24,283 nt of DNA from Chloroflexota bacterium (GTDB taxonomy: Bacteria > Chloroflexota > Anaerolineae > Anaerolineales > Anaerolineaceae), in the NCBI GenBank assembly GCA_029265085.1, contig JAJUJY010000058.1:1-24283 (forward strand), read 5' to 3'. Every line of letters starts with the position of its first letter. The first letter of the stretch is position 1. The position numbers were made by a program, and so were the translations under genes. Shown one piece after another: positions 21,794-24,283 of this stretch. The notes beneath the pieces are model-generated. The model was given only the letters and a program-made list of their open reading frames with translations, did no database searches and was not told the DNA's origin.

Positions 21794-23548
21794 TTATGGT
21801 TTCAACCACCAATCCTGTGAACCAACAGTGAAATCACTGGGGCCAGGGGAAACACGGAAGTTTTGCAAATTGGTGCGATAGCCGCTGATCAGCATGCGCT
21901 CATATAGGAATTCACGTGGAATATCTTTATTGATCTGTTCAGCAACTTTGCAATACAACTCTTTGCGGGCTTCAGTGTCGGTAATTCCGGCTGCTTCATC
22001 AATCCATGCATCGACATCGGGATTGCTATAGCGAGAATAGTTGTTTCCGGCGCCTTCATTATCCGCTGTAGGTATGCGAGCAGAATGGTAGTTTGTAAAA
22101 AGATGGCTGTCAGGATCGAGGTATGGGCCAGTCGTATAGAGCAAGATGTCAAACTGGCCGTGTTTGCGCAAGCCATTTGACTCCCACCCAGCAAACAAGA
22201 CATCGGACGGCACATTTTCAATTACCAATTCAATTCCCACCTGCTTGAACATTTCCACTAACACCTGTTCGGTTTGTTCACGCAGTTGATTACCAGCCGT
22301 GGTTGTGATCTTCAGGCTCATCCGGACTCCGCCTTTTTCACGGATTCCATCCGCTCCAACCACCCAACCTGCTTCATCAAGTAATTTTTTAGCCATCTCG
22401 GGATCATAGGCTGAGGCAGGCTGCGGGCAGCCAAACGCGCCGGATGGAACAACTGAATTGCCAACTTTTACGTTACCTGACAACAACGTATCAACGATCA
22501 ACTGTTTATCAATGGCATAGCGTAAAGCTTCTCGAACTTTTACATCAGATAGAACAGGATGCGGATTGGCAGCCACATCTACCGGTGCATCTACTTTTGG
22601 ATCAGCAAAGTTATACAGCAGTAATTCATTCTCACCTGTGACCGCCGCTGCATAACCAACCCCCTGTCCTGCCAGCTCTTCCAAGGCCGGGAAGTCAGAC
22701 TCTACCAGATCCCACAGCACTTGAATTTCACCCGTGCCAAGTAATTGCAAACCTACTTCGCGACTGGGAGTGATTTTCACAACCAATTGATCCAGATAGG
22801 GTTTTCCTTCTTCACGATAGTTAGGATTCTTTTCAAAGATAATGCTGTCGCCAGCCTTCCATTCTTTTACAGTCCAGGGGCCGGTTCCAATCGGATTCCG
22901 ATTGAAATCCCAGGTATCTAATGCCGCAAGATCCCCAGCGGCTTTCGGCAGGATATAGCTGAACAAACGCAGGTACGGAGCATAAACCGCGGAGAAGGTC
23001 ATTACTGCAGTGTAATCATCCGTACAGTCGATTGATTCGATGTCACCATAACCCGAAGTACTTGCCTGAGAGAGATCGGATAAAATGGCGTCCCAGGTAA
23101 ATACGACATCCGAGCAGGTAAAAGGATCGCCATTACTGAACTTTACATCTTTCAGCAATTTATAGGTGACTTCAAGACCATCCTCTGATACGGTCGGGAG
23201 CTCTTCGATCAATACAGGGGCATAATTGCCATCTGCATCGATTTGAACCAAACCTTCAATCACAAAGGAGGAAAGAGCATCTTCAATCGAAGCGGATGCG
23301 AGTAATGGATTGAATGTGTTGGGTTCTTGCGGTGTGCCAATAACCACCTTACCGCCTTTTGTAATTTCATCTCCTGGAGCCGTGGTTGGCATTGCGGTTG
23401 GCGGAATAACCTCAGTAGGAGCCGGTTTGACTTCTTCTTTTGTTGGTTCAGGCGGGGCTACATTAGTTGCTGGAGCTGCGGGCTGGCAAGCAGCCAAAAG
23501 CATAGCTACCAGAACGATTAAGAAAAATACTGTTCGAAAAGTTTTCAT
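21794..23548 (-). CDS. Family 5 extracellular solute-binding lipoprotein (DppA/OppA-like)
   Basis: This 584-residue lipoprotein captures peptides outside the cell for the DppB/DppC-like permeases. It has a signal peptide with lipobox LLAAC (Cys near 21) and a Pro/Thr/Glu linker to about residue 60. The SBP_bac_5 domain follows, with GGKVVIGTPQEPNTFNP, EGLVQIDADGNYAPVLIEELP, VTYKLLKDVKFSNGDPFT, PIGTGPWTVKEW, VREALRYAIDKQLIV and the C-terminal YSNPDVDAWIDEA. The start at 23548 has GGAGGAG directly upstream and yields a proper signal peptide; an in-frame TTG at 23599 is rejected. Next to two S51 proteins, beta-Asp-Arg or related dipeptides are the likely cargo, an inference from context. Confidence 0.92.
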   Translation of the reverse strand: MKTFRTVFFLIVLVAMLLAACQPAAPATNVAPPEPTKEEVKPAPTEVIPPTAMPTTAPGDEITKGGKVVIGTPQEPNTFNPLLASASIEDALSSFVIEGLVQIDADGNYAPVLIEELPTVSEDGLEVTYKLLKDVKFSNGDPFTCSDVVFTWDAILSDLSQASTSGYGDIESIDCTDDYTAVMTFSAVYAPYLRLFSYILPKAAGDLAALDTWDFNRNPIGTGPWTVKEWKAGDSIIFEKNPNYREEGKPYLDQLVVKITPSREVGLQLLGTGEIQVLWDLVESDFPALEELAGQGVGYAAAVTGENELLLYNFADPKVDAPVDVAANPHPVLSDVKVREALRYAIDKQLIVDTLLSGNVKVGNSVVPSGAFGCPQPASAYDPEMAKKLLDEAGWVVGADGIREKGGVRMSLKITTTAGNQLREQTEQVLVEMFKQVGIELVIENVPSDVLFAGWESNGLRKHGQFDILLYTTGPYLDPDSHLFTNYHSARIPTADNEGAGNNYSRYSNPDVDAWIDEAAGITDTEARKELYCKVAEQINKDIPREFLYERMLISGYRTNLQNFRVSPGPSDFTVGSQDWWLKP

Positions 23549-23579
23549 TTCTCCTCCATTAGCGGATTTGCGGGATCGA

Positions 23580-23599
23580 TTGAAAAATTTATTTTTCAA
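23580..23599. promoter_or_regulatory. AT-rich perfect palindrome upstream of the binding-protein gene
   Basis: TTGAAAAAT, a 2-base centre and ATTTTTCAA form a perfect 9-bp inverted repeat about 32 bases before the binding-protein ATG. It could be an operator or an RNA stem in the intercistronic leader. Confidence 0.4.
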
Positions 23600-23620
23600 A
23601 CCAAAATATTGAAGGGAAAA

Positions 23621-23630
23621 TCACCTCCTT
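23621..23630 (-). promoter_or_regulatory. Unpaired perfect Shine-Dalgarno sequence
   Basis: AAGGAGGTGA on the minus strand is the full complement of the 16S rRNA 3' tail (CACCUCCUU core). It lies 8 bases after the cyanophycinase stop and over 70 bases before the ATG of the binding protein, which has its own GGAGGAG. No start codon with a useful frame lies at the proper distance. Confidence 0.5.
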
Positions 23631-23638
23631 TTTAAAAT

Positions 23639-24283
23639 TTACTCTACGACCAAAGTCGAAATGGATAATGTAGCAGTCCTGTCAAGCAAAGAGAACTGGC
23701 ATCCCCTCGTTAATACGTGAACGCGTAAATTGGTTACAGCAACCGGTTGATTCCCCTCAAGCTCAGTGATATTGGATTGGTCGATTTCAGTCCCATCCAC
23801 TACAGTGATTGCACCTCGTCCAACCACTTTCAGCAAAGTTCCATCAAAAATGGCGGCAGTATCCTCATCTATGCCAACCCCTAATAAACCAGGATTACTG
23901 CATACCGCATAAATTAAACGCCCCAAACGATCACGCTGTTTAAAATGTTGATCAAAGATGATTTTGTCGGTAAATCCAATCCCCATTAAGAATTGCGCTA
24001 TACCCTGGCGTGGTGTTGGGTTGCTTTTGCCATATGCGATCATTAACTGTGAGAGCACAGCAGCTCCGGCCGATGTGCCGGCAACATGTGTTCCTTTTTG
24101 ATAGGCTTCCATTAACACTTGATGATAAATGGTACCGTTGATCGCCGCTGTAATCCTTAATTGGTTCCCTCCAGTAAAGAAAATCCCGCTTGCCTCACGA
24201 ATACTGGATAGGTTGGCTGACTCAACCGGTTCAGCGCGGGACCGAATTGGAAGAATTTGCGGCTGCCGTTTTACGCCCATTTG
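23639..24283 (-). CDS. cphB: Cyanophycinase (peptidase S51), 5' end outside the window
   Basis: This is a partial protein with at least 213 residues visible; the frame stays open past the right edge, and whole cyanophycinases are usually about 270 residues or more. Cyanophycinase splits cyanophycin, a poly-aspartate carrying arginine side chains, into beta-Asp-Arg dipeptides. Counting from the first visible Met (24280), the marks are TGGNQ (36-40), the nucleophile Ser70 in GTSAGAA, and DQHFKQRDRLGR (110-121) with His112 and three pocket Arg residues. GIDEDTA (137-142) follows. All are intact, so it should be active. Whether it is secreted cannot be told because the N-terminus is missing. The binding-protein gene follows on the same strand after 90 bases, which points to one operon. 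Confidence 0.87.
   Translation of the reverse strand, partial: QMGVKRQPQILPIRSRAEPVESANLSSIREASGIFFTGGNQLRITAAINGTIYHQVLMEAYQKGTHVAGTSAGAAVLSQLMIAYGKSNPTPRQGIAQFLMGIGFTDKIIFDQHFKQRDRLGRLIYAVCSNPGLLGVGIDEDTAAIFDGTLLKVVGRGAITVVDGTEIDQSNITELEGNQPVAVTNLRVHVLTRGCQFSLLDRTATLSISTLVVE

Noticed and set aside
23549..23599. TTG 23599 as the start of the binding-protein gene
   Set aside because: It would put a basic stretch ahead of the lipoprotein signal peptide, and the strong Shine-Dalgarno is about 21 bases away; ATG 23548 has GGAGGAG directly upstream.

Overview
This window (about 45% GC by eye) looks like a chromosomal segment of a Chloroflexota bacterium, most likely class Anaerolineae. The pointers are Pro/Thr-rich linkers behind lipoprotein signals (the 'PTPTPTP' style typical of this phylum), a zinc-ribbon/TM/LysM protein, a secreted phosphoesterase ending in YLPIIKK, and a lipoprotein CapA with an extra N-terminal domain. 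This assignment is inference from protein style; there is no rRNA or marker gene here. No tRNA, rRNA, CRISPR, transposase or phage gene was found.

Layout. 1-291 is an array of 87-bp tandem repeats, each carrying two hairpins. 443-3705 (+) holds a lipoprotein alpha/beta hydrolase, a TSUP (TauE/SafE-type) permease and a SpoIIE-type phosphatase with a degenerate receiver domain. 3766-5673 (-) holds a secreted metallophosphoesterase and an EamA transporter. 5864-7673 (+) holds a YwaF-like membrane protein and a Tat-exported L,D-transpeptidase. 7674-8888 (-) is a HemW-like radical SAM protein, divergent from a zinc-ribbon/LysM protein (9003-10160, +) that ends in a strong bidirectional terminator. 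10220-12605 (-) holds thioredoxin reductase and a class III aminotransferase. 12754-13985 (+) is a DUF309 gene coupled to a FabL-type enoyl-ACP reductase. 13982-16349 (-) is a CapA-like lipoprotein followed by a cyclase-family hydrolase. 16522-17682 (+) is a thiolase of the SCP-x/archaeal type.

The most coherent system is the minus-strand block from the right edge to 17676. In transcription order it holds a cyanophycinase (peptidase S51, cut by the window edge), a family 5 peptide-binding lipoprotein, two Dpp/Opp-type permeases, and a membrane-anchored protein with two S51 folds, the second of which has lost its catalytic residues. I read it as a locus for breaking down cyanophycin or another beta-aspartyl peptide polymer and importing the dipeptides. 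The ATPases, a cytoplasmic isoaspartyl dipeptidase and any cyanophycin synthetase are not in the window and would be expected to the right or elsewhere. Three intergenic RNA elements lie in this block: an unpaired perfect Shine-Dalgarno plus palindrome before the binding protein, a perfect 12-bp hairpin after it, and a terminator-like hairpin directly before the double-S51 gene.

Regulation visible by eye: many genes are preceded by an extended -10 box (TGnTATAAT-like) with a weak -35. In two cases (metallophosphoesterase, L,D-transpeptidase) the -10 ends 6-7 bases before the ATG, which predicts leaderless mRNAs. Three convergent gene pairs abut or overlap at their stop codons.
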